Source of the DNA: Azorinus chamasolen
Lineage: Eukaryota; Mollusca; Bivalvia; Cardiida; Solecurtidae
Reading direction: 5' to 3'
Assembly (NCBI GenBank): GCA_963576725.1
Contig: OY755238.1
Span: 26,380,334-26,444,333, forward strand
Length of the DNA stretch: 64,000 bases
The stretch's first letter is position 1; every line of letters starts with the position of its first letter. This document shows positions 29,446 through 40,414 of this stretch, piece after piece. The translations under genes and the position numbers were made by a program. Under the pieces are notes generated by a model that saw nothing but the letters and a program-made list of their open reading frames with translations, was not told the origin of the DNA and did no database searches.

Positions 29446-30239
29446 AAGGAAGCATGAACGATGAAAACAATTACAGGGGCATAACATTATTAAGCACATT
29501 AGGAAAACTTTTTACACGCATTTTAAACAATCGTTTAACAGAATGGGCTGAAAAGTATTCAATATATATTGAGGCTCAATTTGGGTTTAGACCGAATATG
29601 GGCACAACCGATAGTATCTTTGTTTTACATGGACTTATTAATCATATGCTTAATAGCAACAGACATTTATACTGTGCCTTTATTGACTTTAGCAAAGCTT
29701 TTGACTATATAGTTAGAGACAATTTATGGACAAAACTGATAAAGTTTGGGGTAAGAGGGAAAATGTTTAATATTGTTAGATCTATCTATTCAGCAGTCAA
29801 ATCAAAAGTGAAATATTGCAATGAATTAAGTAACTCATACGGATGCATGATGGGAGTCAGACAGGGTGAATGTTTATCACCTTTCCTATTTTCTATGTTT
29901 TTGAATGATATAGAAGATACTTTTATAAGCAATGAACTTACTGGTATAGATGTACACATGTTCATATTATTTTTAGTTTTATACGCTGATGATATAGTTA
30001 TATTCGCAAACAGTAGTGAAGAGCTCCAAGATAGTCTGGATATATTAGCGAAATATTGTAATAGATGGAAGTTATCTGTTAATACGCTGAAAACTAAGAT
30101 GGTCTTCAGAAAGGGTGGTCGTTTGCCTACAAATTTGTGTTTTTATTATAATAATGATAAAGTAGAGATAGTTAATAAATGGAAAAGTAGTAAAGTCAAG
30201 CAGGCAAAGCCACATGCAATACGCAACCACCACCAATAA
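29442..30239 (+). pseudogene. Non-LTR 2 RT palm
   Basis: NYRGITLLSTLGKLFTRILN, AFIDFSKAFDYI, MMGVRQGECLSPFLFSMFLN and LYADDIVIFANS (catalytic Asps at about 182-183) are RT blocks 3-7. After VEIVNKWK the frame enters foreign sequence (30188-30238) and stops. Confidence 0.88.
30188..30238 (-). mobile_element. 5'-truncated J' insertion in the RT gene
   Basis: GTAGTAAAGTCAAGCAGGCA and AAGCCACATGCAATACGC match 53688-53735 almost exactly. Normal RT protein would read VNK-F-YLGIVF here; the insert splits it. It corresponds to the 3'-terminal ~50 nt of the J' retroposon in reverse, flanked by AATAA-like repeats. Confidence 0.65.
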
Positions 30240-31251
30240 TAAGTTTGTATATCTTGGCATTGTGTTCACCACTGGTGGCTCGTTTTCGGAGGCACAGAAT
30301 ACGCTTGGTGGTCAGGCCTTAAAAGCTATATTCAAAATGAACAAATATTTATATAAATTCACAGATATATCTGTTAAACATAGACTTGAGTTATTTGACA
30401 AACTTATAGCACCCATTCTTAATTATAGTAGTGAAGTCTGGGGTTTTGACAAGGGTAGCAAAATAGAAGTTGTTCATTTACAATTCTGCAAGCGCTTATT
30501 GGGAGTAAAGAAGACCACTCAAAATGATTTTATCTATGGAGAGCTTGGCAGACTGCCTTTTCAGACACAGGTTTTTTTTAACATCATTAGAGTTTGGGTA
30601 AAATTATTACAAACCAATGAAAATAAATACACAAGAAAAGTTTATCTCATGCTGAAGGATGATTTTGAACTAACTCCAAATAAGAAAAACTGGTGTTCAT
30701 TATTAAAAAAATTGTTATGTACACTTGGATTCTATGATGCTTGGTTTTTTCAGGATGTTGGGAATGCTAAGTTATTCTTATGTAGTGTTAAACAAAGGAT
30801 TAAAGACCAATTCATACAGAACTGGTCTGGCAGATTAAATAACTCTAGTAGAGCTACATTCTACAAGTATATATCGAGTTTTACATTTCAGCCATATTTA
30901 AATACATTGAATATAAGAAAATTCCGTACTAGTTTAACGAAGTTAAGAGTATCATCTCATAGGCTATCTATTGAAACTGGTAGATGGTGCAAACCAGTAA
31001 GCACACTTTTGATCGATAGAACATGCAGTGTTTGTAATCTTTTAGAAGATGAATACCATTTTATATTAGAATGTAATATGTTTTATACGTTAAGAAAATC
31101 ATATATACCAACGTACTATTGGAAACGCCCAAGTATGCAGAAACTTATACAATTGTTTGATAGCGAAAATAAATGCATTATTAAAAACTTGGCAACTTTT
31201 GTTAATAAGGCATTTGCACTTAGGAGCAACATTTTGTACAACGATATGTAA
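30214..31251 (+). pseudogene. Non-LTR 2 RT thumb and zinc knuckle
   Basis: FVYLGIVFTTGGSFSEAQNT resumes the RT after the insertion. IAPILNYSSEVWGF follows, and CSVCNLLEDEYHFILEC is the same C-x2-C-x7-H-x4-C knuckle as in element 1. Homology begins near residue 9; the preceding codons are from the insert. Confidence 0.85.
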
Positions 31252-31510
31252 CATTTGAAATATACAAGGTTAAATAACTATATCAAATATATATCAAACT
31301 ATACTTAAGATGTTTCAAAATTAGTTCATAGGTACATATATAAATATTGCTCTATTAAATATGGCATATTAGAACATAAGTGGTAAGCGAAATTGTAAAT
31401 AAGCAACTATGTGATCATTGTGAAGTCAGTAGATCTAGCCATTTTGATGCCACTGACCACAAGTCGTTGGTGGCGACGAAATATTTTCAATATTTTATTT
31501 ACGCACATTC

Positions 31511-32730
31511 TATTAAGTAACGCGGCAACATCTAAAGACACGTGACTGTTTTAGTGTCGGATAAAAATAATGCAGAAGGCTCATACAGAAGCTTTCTGCA
31601 TTCTGTTTATCCACCATTAATCACATAATTAAGTATCTTTCTCTTTTGTTAGTTTTGGTTGTTTTTTTGTTTTTTTACATGGGTCCAAACGTTTGTCATT
31701 GAGGTAATGTGGCAATACCTTAAGGCAGGTGACTGTTTAACACAGGATAAAAGCAATGCAGAAAGCTCCTACGGAAGCTTTCTGCATCGTGTTAACCCAT
31801 CATTAATCACATACATGTAATTATATATCGTTTCCTTCTGATAGATTTGTTTTTACTTGAGTCGAAACGTTAGTCATTGAAGTAACGTGGCAATATCTAA
31901 AGACACGTGGCTGCTTAATGCAGGATAAAAAAAATGCTGAATGCTCCTACGGAAGCTTTCTGCATCGTGTTAACCCATCATTAATCACATACATGTAATT
32001 ATATATCGTTTCCTTCTGATAGATTTGTTTTTACTTGAGTCGAAACGTTAGTCATTGAAGTAACGTGGCAATATCTAAAGACACGTGGCTGCTTAATGCA
32101 GGATAAAAATAATGCTGAATGCTCCTTCGGAAGCTTTCTGCATTGTGTTTATCCACCATTAATTACATAATTATGTATCTTTTACACGAGTCGAAATTTT
32201 AGTCACTGAAGTAACGTGGCAATATCTAAAGCCACGTGACTGCTTAATTCAGGATAAAAATAATGTCGAAGGCTCCTTCGGAAACTTTCTGCATTGTGAT
32301 TATCCGTCATTAATTACATAATTATGTATCTTTTTCTTTTGTTAGTTTTGTTTTTTACATGAGTCGAAATATTAGTCATTGAAGTAACGTGGCAGTATCT
32401 AAAACCACGTGACTGCTTAATGCAGGATAAAAGATAATGCTGAGGGCCCCTCCGGAATCTTGCTGCATTGTGAGTATCCACCATTAATTACAGAATTATG
32501 TATCTTTTTCTCTTGTTAGTTTTGGTTTTTACATTAGTCGAAATGTTAGTCATTGAAGTAACGTGGCAATATCTAAAACCACGTTTTACTGCTTAATGCA
32601 GGGAAAAACATAATGCTGAAGGCCCCTCCGGAAGCTTTCTGCATAATGTTAATCCACCATTAATCACATAAGTATGTATGTATATATTTATTTTCTTTTG
32701 TTTTTGTTTTTACACGAGTCGTATTGGTTG
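31511..32730. repeat. Satellite, seven units of about 150-187 bp, pogo-C-derived
   Basis: Units start near 31514, 31701, 31880, 32058, 32208, 32381 and 32554 at GAAGTAACGTGGCAATATCT. Each contains GCTTAATGCAGGATAAAA and a hairpin around AAGCTCCTACGGAAGCTT that is the centre of pogo-C elements, plus a spacer TTTTACACGAGTCGAAA. Confidence 0.85.
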
Positions 32731-33805
32731 AACTGTAGAGACGTTAGTCGTGCGATAAACACTTATTGTCCCCTTTTGTAGGTCTTATAATATAATAAGA
32801 TCTAATATAAAGGGAATATCAAGTGTTGAAACACTTTCAATAAACATATTCAGTAAAAACATAGTTTTTGGTGAAATACTCACATGTCTGTAGTCTGACC
32901 TTGTTATATTATTTCGATTTCGAACAAGGTCAGGCGAAAATTGGACACTTTTTACATAAATTTGTGGCGTGGTTTCGCATTAATATAGTTGTATGTTTGT
33001 TGTTAGTTAACGTTAGAAATTCATATAAAACTACTGTTCTCTTTTCTCGGTACACAGTGGATCTTGATGTTTATCTACATAAACATAAATATCCTACGTG
33101 GCAAGCAAATTCTATACATATATGATCGAAACTTGTTTTCAATAAATATTAATAGGCGCGTAGATCTAGAGCAAATATACATATATATATATAAATGCTA
33201 CTTTGTATATGTACTGTAACTGTATGTAATTATGTCTTTTTATATCATATATGATGTGTCGCCATATTTTGCATATATGTTTGATTATTCCTCATGGGTC
33301 TATGACCTTTTGGAAGAAATTGAAATAAACTTGACGCTTTTTAAAAACAGCTAGTAGCATCCTTATCATATACATGTACTATATGTTCAACAGGTTGGAC
33401 TAAAACCTCTTTAAAAGAGTGACCAGACTTCTTAAAATGTTGGTACAAAAAATCTTTAGTTTATGATTTCGACATTGATATGCATGTTCCCTGAATCTGG
33501 TCTCAGAGCACGGCCTCTTTGACCAACGATGGCTGACCTCGCATTTCCTTTCTACTCAAGTGTCAAAATCGACGGTCGCGGTAAAGGAATTATTTTCAGC
33601 CATAAATCACCCACTGATGGCGGTGTTTACACTTAAAACAACTACTTGTTTGGAGCTATTTTTCCCGATGTACTACATTTCTAAATGTAACCAAGGTGTA
33701 ATTCGGTCAAACTTGAGAAACCAATGTTAACATGTTATTAAAACGGTAAAAACCCACCGTTTCGGTATGTGAGAAGAATATGATGCTCGTTGTCTTTTGT
33801 GATCT
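32731..33805. other. No recognised feature
   Basis: The 85-codon frame at 32868-33125 has no motif. 33165-33195 is a short AT-repeat. Nothing else seen. Confidence 0.5.
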
Positions 33806-33983
33806 GGGTCCATGCTTATAAAGCTTTTTAGTTGAGTCTGAGTTCGTTTTCAAGCTTTTGATTGGTCAGATTGGAGTTCTCAAGCTTTTGATTGGTCAGA
33901 TTTGAGCCAAAGGCTCAAATCTGACCAATCAAAAACTTGAGAACGAACTCAGACTCAACTAAAAGTTTTATAAGCATGGACCC
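33806..33983. mobile_element. D1 inverted-repeat element, complete
   Basis: GGGTCCATGCTTATAAAGCT to TTATAAGCATGGACCC, with stem GAGTTCGTTTTCAAGC, GATTGGTCAGATT and tip GAGCCAAAGGCTC. The left arm has an internal duplication of CTCAAGCTTTTGATTGGTCA. Confidence 0.85.
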
Positions 33984-34068
33984 AAATGTTCCTAAACTCG
34001 CCAAGAAAATGTTATTTAGCTCGCCATAGGTTCGCTTAACATTTTCTTAGGCTCGTTTAGGAACATTT
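33984..34068. repeat. Palindrome abutting D1
   Basis: AAATGTTCCTAAACTCGCCA ... GCTCGTTTAGGAACATTT, arms about 38 bp around CCATA. It begins at the first base after the D1 terminus. Confidence 0.8.
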
Positions 34069-34299
34069 GATCTTAACAACTCGCAACAGATCTTCTATAG
34101 ATCTGATTCTACAGTTTAGTTTGTGTTGATATGTATCCAACTCATGAATATCCATGAATTCATTATTTCTTACATGTAAATTTATATACGTTTCCGTCGA
34201 TGATGATAGTCATTAAAGTTTCATTAAGAAGAGAAAACACTATAAAAATGCTTCATCCATTCCTTAGAAAATTAAAAACATCTTCCATTGCATTAACGA

Positions 34300-34400
34300 G
34301 TATTGGTATCCTTAGTCGCATTTGCAGACAGCTTAGATCCATACGAGTCCCCTAGTAACCCACCGTCTCCTCAGGATCCACGCAGTTTGCGATACGGTCA
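34300..34400. repeat. pB-I core fragment
   Basis: GCAGACAGCTTAGATCCATA ... CTCCTCAGGATCCACG, a diverged pB-I palindrome at the left edge of the 37-bp array. Confidence 0.55.
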
Positions 34401-34980
34401 ATAGTCTCTAAAACCTCTGTGTCATAACACTTGATCAAGTCTATAAAACCTCTGTGTCATAACACTTGATCAATAGTCTCTCAAACCTTTGTGTCATAAC
34501 ACTCTGTTAACAGTGTCTCAAAAGATTGTGTTATAACACTTGGTCAATAGTGTCTAACATATTTTGTCATAACATTTTGTCAATAGTGTATTAAACGTCT
34601 GTGTCATAAAACATTGTCAATAGTGTCTTAAACGGCTGTGTTATAACACTTTGTCAATAGTGTCTTAAACGTATGAGTCATAACACTTTGTCAATAGTGT
34701 CTTAAACGTCTGTGTCATAACATTTTCTCAATAGTGTTTTAAATGTATGTGCCATAACACTTTGTCAATAGTGTCTTAAACGTGTGTGCCATAACACTTT
34801 GTCAATAGTGTCTTAAATGTCTGTGTCAAAACACTCTTGTCAATAGTGTCTTTGACGTATATGCCATAACACGTGGTCAATAGCATCTCATAATCTTGCA
34901 TCATAACACTTTGTCAATAGTGTCTTAAACGTCTGTGTCATAATACTCGTTCATTAGTATCTCAAAAGATTGTGCTCTTA
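34400..34980. repeat. Tandem array, ~37-bp unit
   Basis: About fifteen units of AACACTTTGTCAATAGTGTC plus TTAAACGTCTGTGTCAT. One stray unit in reverse (TTTAAGACACTATTGACAAA) lies at 38138-38165. Confidence 0.9.
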
Positions 34981-34984
34981 TTAC

Positions 34985-35121
34985 TTATGTAATAGACCAG
35001 ATCATATGGTTTCTTCAGCTATCAGAACAACCCTGTGTATATTATGCCATTATAACAGTTCAGCTTATATATATTCATAATATCATTACTTTTACATGAA
35101 TATTCAACAGGGAAAGGGTCA
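34985..35121. repeat. pB-A right half
   Basis: TGTGTATATTATGCCATTAT ... TTCAACAGGGAAAGGGTCAA. The left half is missing; the array takes its place. Confidence 0.65.
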
Positions 35122-35149
35122 ACAGTACCCGGTACAGTTTTACACAACT

Positions 35150-35350
35150 ACAGTTAAATCGCGATTATTCGAACACTAAAATGCGTATTGATCGATGTTT
35201 ATGACAGGTAATATTTTAATGCATGGTGAATGTCATGCAGAAAGCTCCTCTAGGAGCTTTCTGCATGACTTTACCATGCATTAAGCAGCCGTCTGCCCAA
35301 AAGGGTCTAAATTCTTGTATACAAAAAATTCGAATAATCGAGATTTTAAG
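35150..35350. mobile_element. pogo-C3 MITE
   Basis: Ends ATCGCGATTATTCGAACACT and TTCGAATAATCGAGATTTTA; stem GCATGGTGAATGTCATGCAG, tip GCTCCTCTAGGAGC. It lies 31 bp from the donor of exon i. Confidence 0.8.
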
Positions 35351-35380
35351 CAAATTTTCAGACTAACGTGAGACACGTAC

Positions 35381-35477
35381 CGTGAACAATATTGATGGCA
35401 TGGGTGTGTATCGGTCCTTCTGAATGAAAGACAGAATGTGCGGAAAGTGTTCGTCACGGGCTGCAGCGAAACATAAC
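35381..35477 (-). CDS. SLC7 exon i: cytoplasmic loop after helix 8
   Basis: 97 nt, enters in phase 2 and ends in phase 0. It encodes (R)LCFAAARDEHFPHILSFI then QKDRYTPMPSILFT. It matches R..Y.AxREGH.P..LS.I...R.TP.P...F of the family. Acceptor TTGCAG, donor GTACGT at 35380-35375. The following intron runs 18.8 kb to the next exon. Confidence 0.9.
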
Positions 35478-35552
35478 CTGCAAGACAGAATAACATGCAT
35501 ATCTTAGAGCAACAGATAAAGGTGTGTATTCAAATACTAAAACCGACAAATG

Positions 35553-35625
35553 AGAACCTGGGTATCAAACAGTGGGGAATCTGACGAGTCGCTAAGTTAT
35601 TCGGAGTCTCATATGCTTGCGTACG
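35553..35625. repeat. pB-I core fragment
   Basis: CTGACGAGTCGCTAAGTTAT then TCGGAGTCTCATATG: a decayed palindrome of the pB-I type. Confidence 0.5.
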
Positions 35626-35774
35626 TTTTCAAGTTCATTATACAGTGCACCACATCACACTAAAGGTTGAACGCACACCAGTTTGATATGTATATTCATG
35701 GACAAAATAGTTATAATCAAATCAGGAAGGTGTAACATTGTAACCATTTTAGAAACTATAGAAACAAATCTATC

Positions 35775-35892
35775 AAATTCTTTTAGCAAACAGAACAGAG
35801 CTTGGTCAGACGGCTCCTATAGGAGCCATCTAATCTGGGTCGTCTGTGTTTGCAAATGCGTATAAAGGCGTTAATATGAGGGAAAGGGTTAA
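35775..35892. mobile_element. pB-A MITE, right part
   Basis: GCAAACAGAACAGAGCTTGG, tip CGGCTCCTATAGGAGCC, and ATATGAGGGAAAGGGTTAA. The terminal TTAA is also the TTAA of the following pogo-C4 sequence. Confidence 0.75.
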
Positions 35893-36063
35893 GCGACCAT
35901 CAAAAGGAGGTATAATTATAGGTGTGTAAGGCAGGTGGAAGCTTAATAGCTAATGCTCCTATAGATGCTTTTTGCACTACTTTTGTCCTGTATTAAGCAA
36001 CCACCCGCTTTTTAAGACTCATGTGTCCAATTCATATAAGATCGCTTAGGACAGGTTCTACTG
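35889..36063. mobile_element. pogo-C4 MITE interrupted at its TTAA
   Basis: TTAAGCGACCATCAAAAGGA ... GACAGGTTCTACTGTA. An intact C4 begins CAGTAGAACCTGTC just before this TTAA; here that left end is replaced by pB-A, as expected for insertion into TTAA. Confidence 0.65.
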
Positions 36064-36129
36064 TATCTTATAAATATACAATTAGACTTCAGTTTGTTGA
36101 TCGATTAATCCTGTTTGGCACAGTTCCCT

Positions 36130-36520
36130 TTTGATGCCATTTTAGACAGAAAGCCCATATCAGACAGATCATGTAGGAGCTGTCTAATCAGCAGCTGTGT
36201 TGTTTGCTTATGGAATAATATAGACCTGGGTCTATGCTTATAAAGCTTTTAGTTGAGTCTGAGTTTCGTTCTCAAGCTTTTGATTGGTCATATTTGAGTT
36301 CTCAAGCTTTCGATTGGTCAGATTTGAGCCTTTGGCTCAAATCTAACCAATCAAAAACTTGAGAACGAACTCAGACTCTTCTAAACTTTTATAAGCATGG
36401 ACCCATCTTATTCATTTTCTTCCATGGCTAAAAATCCTGTGGGCATATGACATTATAACAATTCAGCAAACACATACTTGGTATATAACATGAATATTAA
36501 TAAGGCAAATGGGAAACATG
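36130..36520. repeat. pB-A MITE split by D1
   Basis: The left part ends GTTTGCTTATGGAATAATAT and the right part resumes GGCTAAAAATCCTGTGGGCA, which are neighbours in other pB-A copies. D1 (36228-36404) sits between them. Confidence 0.65.
36228..36404. mobile_element. D1 inverted-repeat element, complete
   Basis: GGGTCTATGCTTATAAAGCT to TTATAAGCATGGACCC, tip GAGCCTTTGGCTC, same left-arm duplication as the 33806 copy. Confidence 0.85.
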
Positions 36521-37190
36521 TTTTACTGTACTTTAGATAAACGAATTCTTCATCGGTCTGTTTAGCACGTTATTTAATACTAGTGTGTTTATATCTTCAA
36601 CTTGGATCAGCTGCCTTGTTTCTGCGATATCGTTTTATATCTCCAGCGCTCGTACAAACGGAATTGATTATAAACAAAATAGGTAAAAGAGAGATTGAAT
36701 AGTGATATTTTATGTGACCAACAGAGGCAAAACAATCTCATTAGCCGCTTAATACGCATGGAGTTCAGCAAATGAATAAAATGAATGATGGTGAGAAGTG
36801 ATACCAAGGGAGATAAACATAGTGTAGTGAGTTTAAGTTCAAGCAGAGTAGCAAGGTCCGCCGAGCACTGGCTCTACATTTCTGGTTTGGCTCGGACCGT
36901 ACATTCCATGTTTCAATGAGCCAGCGAGTCCGTGGTCAGGATATACCCTGTTTGTTTATGAAATAACATGATATAATTATACACTTTTTGTCGTACCAGA
37001 TATTCTTTTGTTTATATAGCTCTGTAAAAGTCATTTCATATTTCATTAAATCATTATTTCTTTCATGGAAATTCTTGAGCAAATAGTTAAGAACTGTTTA
37101 TGCCCACAATTCATTACTTATTGGAACACCTGCTCTACTATATTCAGGAATACAATTTGATACACCCGTAAGAACTACCATTCGTCTTTG
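36521..37190. other. No gene; decayed pB-A trace
   Basis: 36900-36990 has a weak pB-A trace (GTCCGTGGTCAGGATATACC). Otherwise unassigned. Confidence 0.45.
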
Positions 37191-38110
37191 CATTATTTGT
37201 TATGTTTACAAAATCGATATACATGTATATCTAACGATTTTTCCTTGGCACTATTTGCTATTTTTGTCAAGAGCTAAAATCAATATTGAACTCGACATGA
37301 GTCCAATATGAGTTCATGCGGAATAGCGAATGGTTCCAAGGGGCAATCGACTGATATAGATGTGCTTATCTCTTGACAAAATAACAATTAGTACCAATGG
37401 GATTAGACGGACAAAAATATGTATGGCAAATAGCCCCGAGGCGGAGCAATACTCATTTATACCATGCTATTTTGTCAAGAACTATATACATGTTACACCG
37501 TCGTTTCTTCCATTGTTACTATTTGATCTTTCTCAAATGCTATACATTAACCCTTCACTTGCTATTCACGTCAATATACCTACCTGTAAATAGTGAAGAT
37601 CCAGATGAGACAGCTCCTGCAGGAGCTGTCTCATCTGGGTCTGCACTATTTACAAGTTGATTGTGCAACCAGTGTACTCCACAGCAGTGATTGCACAGCG
37701 GAATACCATTACATTTGTATTTGTTATTTTGTCAAGAGCTATATATTTAAATCGCTCGATATCTCTTTGGCGCTATTTATTTTATATCCATAGATTCCCC
37801 TATTGGTATTATCAGTTATTTTGTCAAGAGCTATGCACATTTATATCAGTCGATTCCTCCTTGGCATTTTTTTTATTTTGTCAAGAGTTATATTCAATTA
37901 TACCATGTTATTTTGTCAAAGACAATGTTCATTTGTATCCGTCGATAACACCTTGGCATTATATTATGTGTTAATTTGTCAAGAGCTATAAAATTTATAT
38001 CCGTCTATTTCCTCTTTGCACTACTTGTTATTTTTTCAAGAGCTATATACGAATTGTTGGCCGTCGATTGATCCTGGACACTATTTGTTATTTTGCTAAA
38101 AGTTATACAC
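37190..38110. repeat. Diverged array, ~60-bp unit
   Basis: Repeats of TTATTTTGTCAAGAGCTATA followed by a TATA-rich stretch, TCGAT(T) and CCTTGGCACTATTTG. Spacing is irregular (about 55-75 bp). A pB-F element interrupts it. The overlapping open frames encode the repeat. Confidence 0.75.
37547..37720. mobile_element. pB-F MITE, right end lost
   Basis: TTAACCCTTCACTTGCTATT left end, core GATGAGACAGCTCCTGCAGG with complement, and AGTGTACTCCACAGCAGTGA. The closing TTAA is absent. The intact relative is 46035-46284 in reverse. Confidence 0.75.
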
Positions 38111-38372
38111 ATATATATATGTTGATTCCCATTTAAACAGACGTTTAAGACACTATTGACAAACAGAACAGTTTCTATAAGGATCAAATCTTTTCTTGTC
38201 CTTATACTGTAAAAAATATTAAGCTAATAAATATTCATACATATATTAATTATTTCATAAATATTCACGGAGTATAGGGTTAAGATGTGTTGATGTAATT
38301 GTTTATTGTTGAAACAAGAGTAGAGTAATCTATTGTACGGATGTTCGATATACGCAATTTGTGTGCAGGTAC

Positions 38373-38473
38373 CTGCTTGTCGCAAATAGGCATCCGTTGG
38401 CCGACCCAAGGCACGACAATACAACGAAAATAGGCATGATCCATGAATACCCCAGTACGTATTCTCCCCATGT
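38373..38473 (-). CDS. SLC7 exon h: helix 8
   Basis: 101 nt, enters in phase 0 and leaves in phase 2. It encodes TWGEYVLGYSWIMPIFVVL then SCLGSANGCLFATS and two bases of Arg. It matches TFGDRVLG..SWI.P.FVA.S..G..NG..F...R of the family. Acceptor TTGCAG, donor GTACCT at 38372-38367. The reading frame differs from the two open frames visible over this stretch. Confidence 0.9.
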
Positions 38474-38519
38474 CTGCAATAGATGTATTCAAGACAATCT
38501 CGCACGACAGAAACATATA

Positions 38520-38674
38520 AGTTAAAGAAAGAAAGAGAGAAAAGCGAGAAGATAGAGACAGATACAGACAGGAAGAGAAAAAGAGAGAAGAAAAAAGAGA
38601 GAGATGGAGAGAGACTTAGAGAGAGTTAGCGATGAACAGCGAGAGAAAGAGAGAGAGACTAGAGGACTAGAGAC

Positions 38675-38720
<46 letters not shown>

Positions 38721-38745
38721 AGAAAGAGAGAGAGAGAGAGAGAGA
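38520..38745. repeat. GA-rich microsatellite
   Basis: Imperfect (GA)n becoming purer toward 38685-38743. It lies about 50 bp from the acceptor of exon h; the 81-codon frame over it is low complexity. Confidence 0.9.
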
Positions 38746-38944
38746 ACTATTTGTATGCGCTAATTAATATTCATGAGAAATACTATAAGATATTATTTCT
38801 AATCTCGTGTAAAGCGTTTACAATGTCAATATATACAAATGTGACTTAACAATATATTCTAAACATTTTACTCATCCCATTGTGATAAAAGTCAGTCTAC
38901 GCAAACTTTGACCGGACACACGTTTGACAACTTCCGATTCGATC

Positions 38945-39075
38945 AAGCGTTTGGGAAACTGTTTGAGCGAGTGTCAACCAGTTTAGATCCTGATCAGATG
39001 TCGAGCTACTCGCCGTTTCATCTGGGTCCAAGATGTTTGCAAATACGAATTAGGTGGCGAAAAGTTGTATCAGAG
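38945..39075. repeat. pB-I MITE, partial
   Basis: GTGTCAACCAGTTTAGATCC, GATGTCGAGCTACTCGCCGT and TTCATCTGGGTCCAAG. Confidence 0.6.
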
Positions 39076-39219
39076 TTTACACGCTGAAGTAATCACAAGA
39101 AGATTCAAAATGCACGTATTATGCATGTATATTTCCCCCTTTTATTATAATCAAAACCTTTTGCGTTGGAGCCTTTTCAAAAGAATAAACTATGAACATT
39201 AAATTACATCTGGTACATA

Positions 39220-39410
39220 TTACTCCATAAATACGCCGCCTTCCCGTGCCTTGAAAACAGAGTAGACCCAGATCAGACGGCTCCTATATAGATATGACTC
39301 TATAGTTTCTACTATGACAAAATATCATTGTATCCATATTCCAGTTTATTATCAAAATGTAATTAACATGCATGGTGTCATTATTTCTAATAAGCGTATT
39401 CATGGTGCAC
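39220..39410. repeat. pB-A MITE, palindrome right arm deleted
   Basis: GAAAACAGAGTAGACCCAGA, CGGCTCCTATATAG, then straight into TGACTCTATAGTTTCTACTA of the distal body. Confidence 0.65.
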
Positions 39411-39529
39411 TATCCTTTGCGACATTATACACTAATGACCCTAGTATTGAGACACCCAGTGTACCCTTCAGCAGTTTGTTAAGCTGAATAACCATTATGC
39501 AAACTTTAACATAAAATTGCATAATAACA

Positions 39530-39605
39530 TAATGTATAGTGAAGAACTTGACCAAACTGCTCCATCAAGAGCAGTTTGATCTGGGTCTACACTATTTGCT
39601 AAAGT
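39530..39605. repeat. pB-F-like palindromic core
   Basis: ATAGTGAAGAACTTGACCAA, CTGCTCCATCAAGAGCAG and TGATCTGGGTCTACACTATT. Confidence 0.65.
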
Positions 39606-39644
39606 TTGTCTGTCCAAATACATGAGGTAATTGGTGTAACATAG

Positions 39645-39860
39645 CATCTCATCAGTATCCCAACTGTTTGACACCCTGGTTAGGTTGCAGAAAATAATAT
39701 TTAGGAACTCTCCACTTTGAAACTTGAAGCAGACGATACTCTCAGCAGACGAAACTGATTTGGTTATGAGAGCGTTCATATTGAATTTCACTTTGTATCT
39801 GATCGTGAAGTATATGAATGAATTCGATGCACTCTTTTATGCACCAGAGCGCAAAAAATT
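39645..39860. repeat. Direct duplication, copy 1
   Basis: ACTGTTTGACACCCTGGTTA, GGAACTCTCCACTTTGAAAC and TGTATCTGATCGTGAAGTAT recur in the same order at 40170-40405. Probably the body of a pB-I element. Confidence 0.75.
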
Positions 39861-39889
39861 GTGATATTTAACCTATAGTCCACCAGTCA

Positions 39890-39985
39890 CAACTATAGCT
39901 TTATATACAAACAGTGTAGACCTAGATGAGATAACTCCTATAGGGACTCTCGAGTATGGCTCTGCACTGTTTGCCATAGGAAATC
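39890..39985. repeat. Palindromic core
   Basis: AAACAGTGTAGACCTAGATG, CTCCTATAGGGACTC and CTCTGCACTGTTTGCC: a decayed core between pB-F and pB-A in sequence. Confidence 0.55.
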
Positions 39986-40169
39986 CATACCTGCATGCTC
40001 TATGGTTTTGCCAAGGAGAATCATTTCGGTATATCCTGCATAAATTTTGTACAGGTTTGCCTAAATGATATTTAAAGAGAACAGCGTGATAAATATGTGG
40101 CGGGTACATGGTTAAGTTTAGTCCTTTCACCGCCAAAGGCGAATATGTGATTACCTATGGAAGTTTCTC

Positions 40170-40405
40170 AGCGTCTTATCAGTATTCAAACTGTTTGACA
40201 CCCTGATAAAGTTGCAGCAAAGAAAATTAAGGAACTCTCCACTTTGAAACTTGAAGCAGACGACACTCTCAGCAGATTATTTTTTCGTTGGGAAAGGGTT
40301 CATATTATTCATATTCATTTCATTTTGTATCTGATCGTGAAGTACGTTTATGACTTTGGTGCTCTATTAATTTTAATGCACCAGAACGCAATTAATTGTA
40401 AAAAT
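40170..40405. repeat. Direct duplication, copy 2
   Basis: See 39645-39860. This copy carries an extra GTTGGGAAAGGGTTCATATT. Confidence 0.75.
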
Positions 40406-40414
40406 GGCAAGTTG

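Larger units (their letters stand above)
25680..31480 (+). mobile_element. Non-LTR retrotransposon 2 with ORF1 and ORF2
   Basis: Near full length: putative 5' UTR, ORF1 (RRM-like domain, C-terminal domain, low-complexity linker), AP-endonuclease, RT, zinc knuckle, and a 3' UTR to about 31480. At least four lesions disable it: a frameshift in ORF1 near 26500, in-frame stops at 27751 and 28459, a frameshift near 29440, and a ~50-bp insertion at 30188. Clade not resolved. Confidence 0.88.

Noticed and set aside
34400..34980. CRISPR-like regular repeats
   Set aside because: Units are directly adjacent, diverged, with no unique spacers, and the genome is eukaryotic.
38604..38849. Arg/Glu-rich 81-codon frame
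   Set aside because: Translated GA microsatellite.
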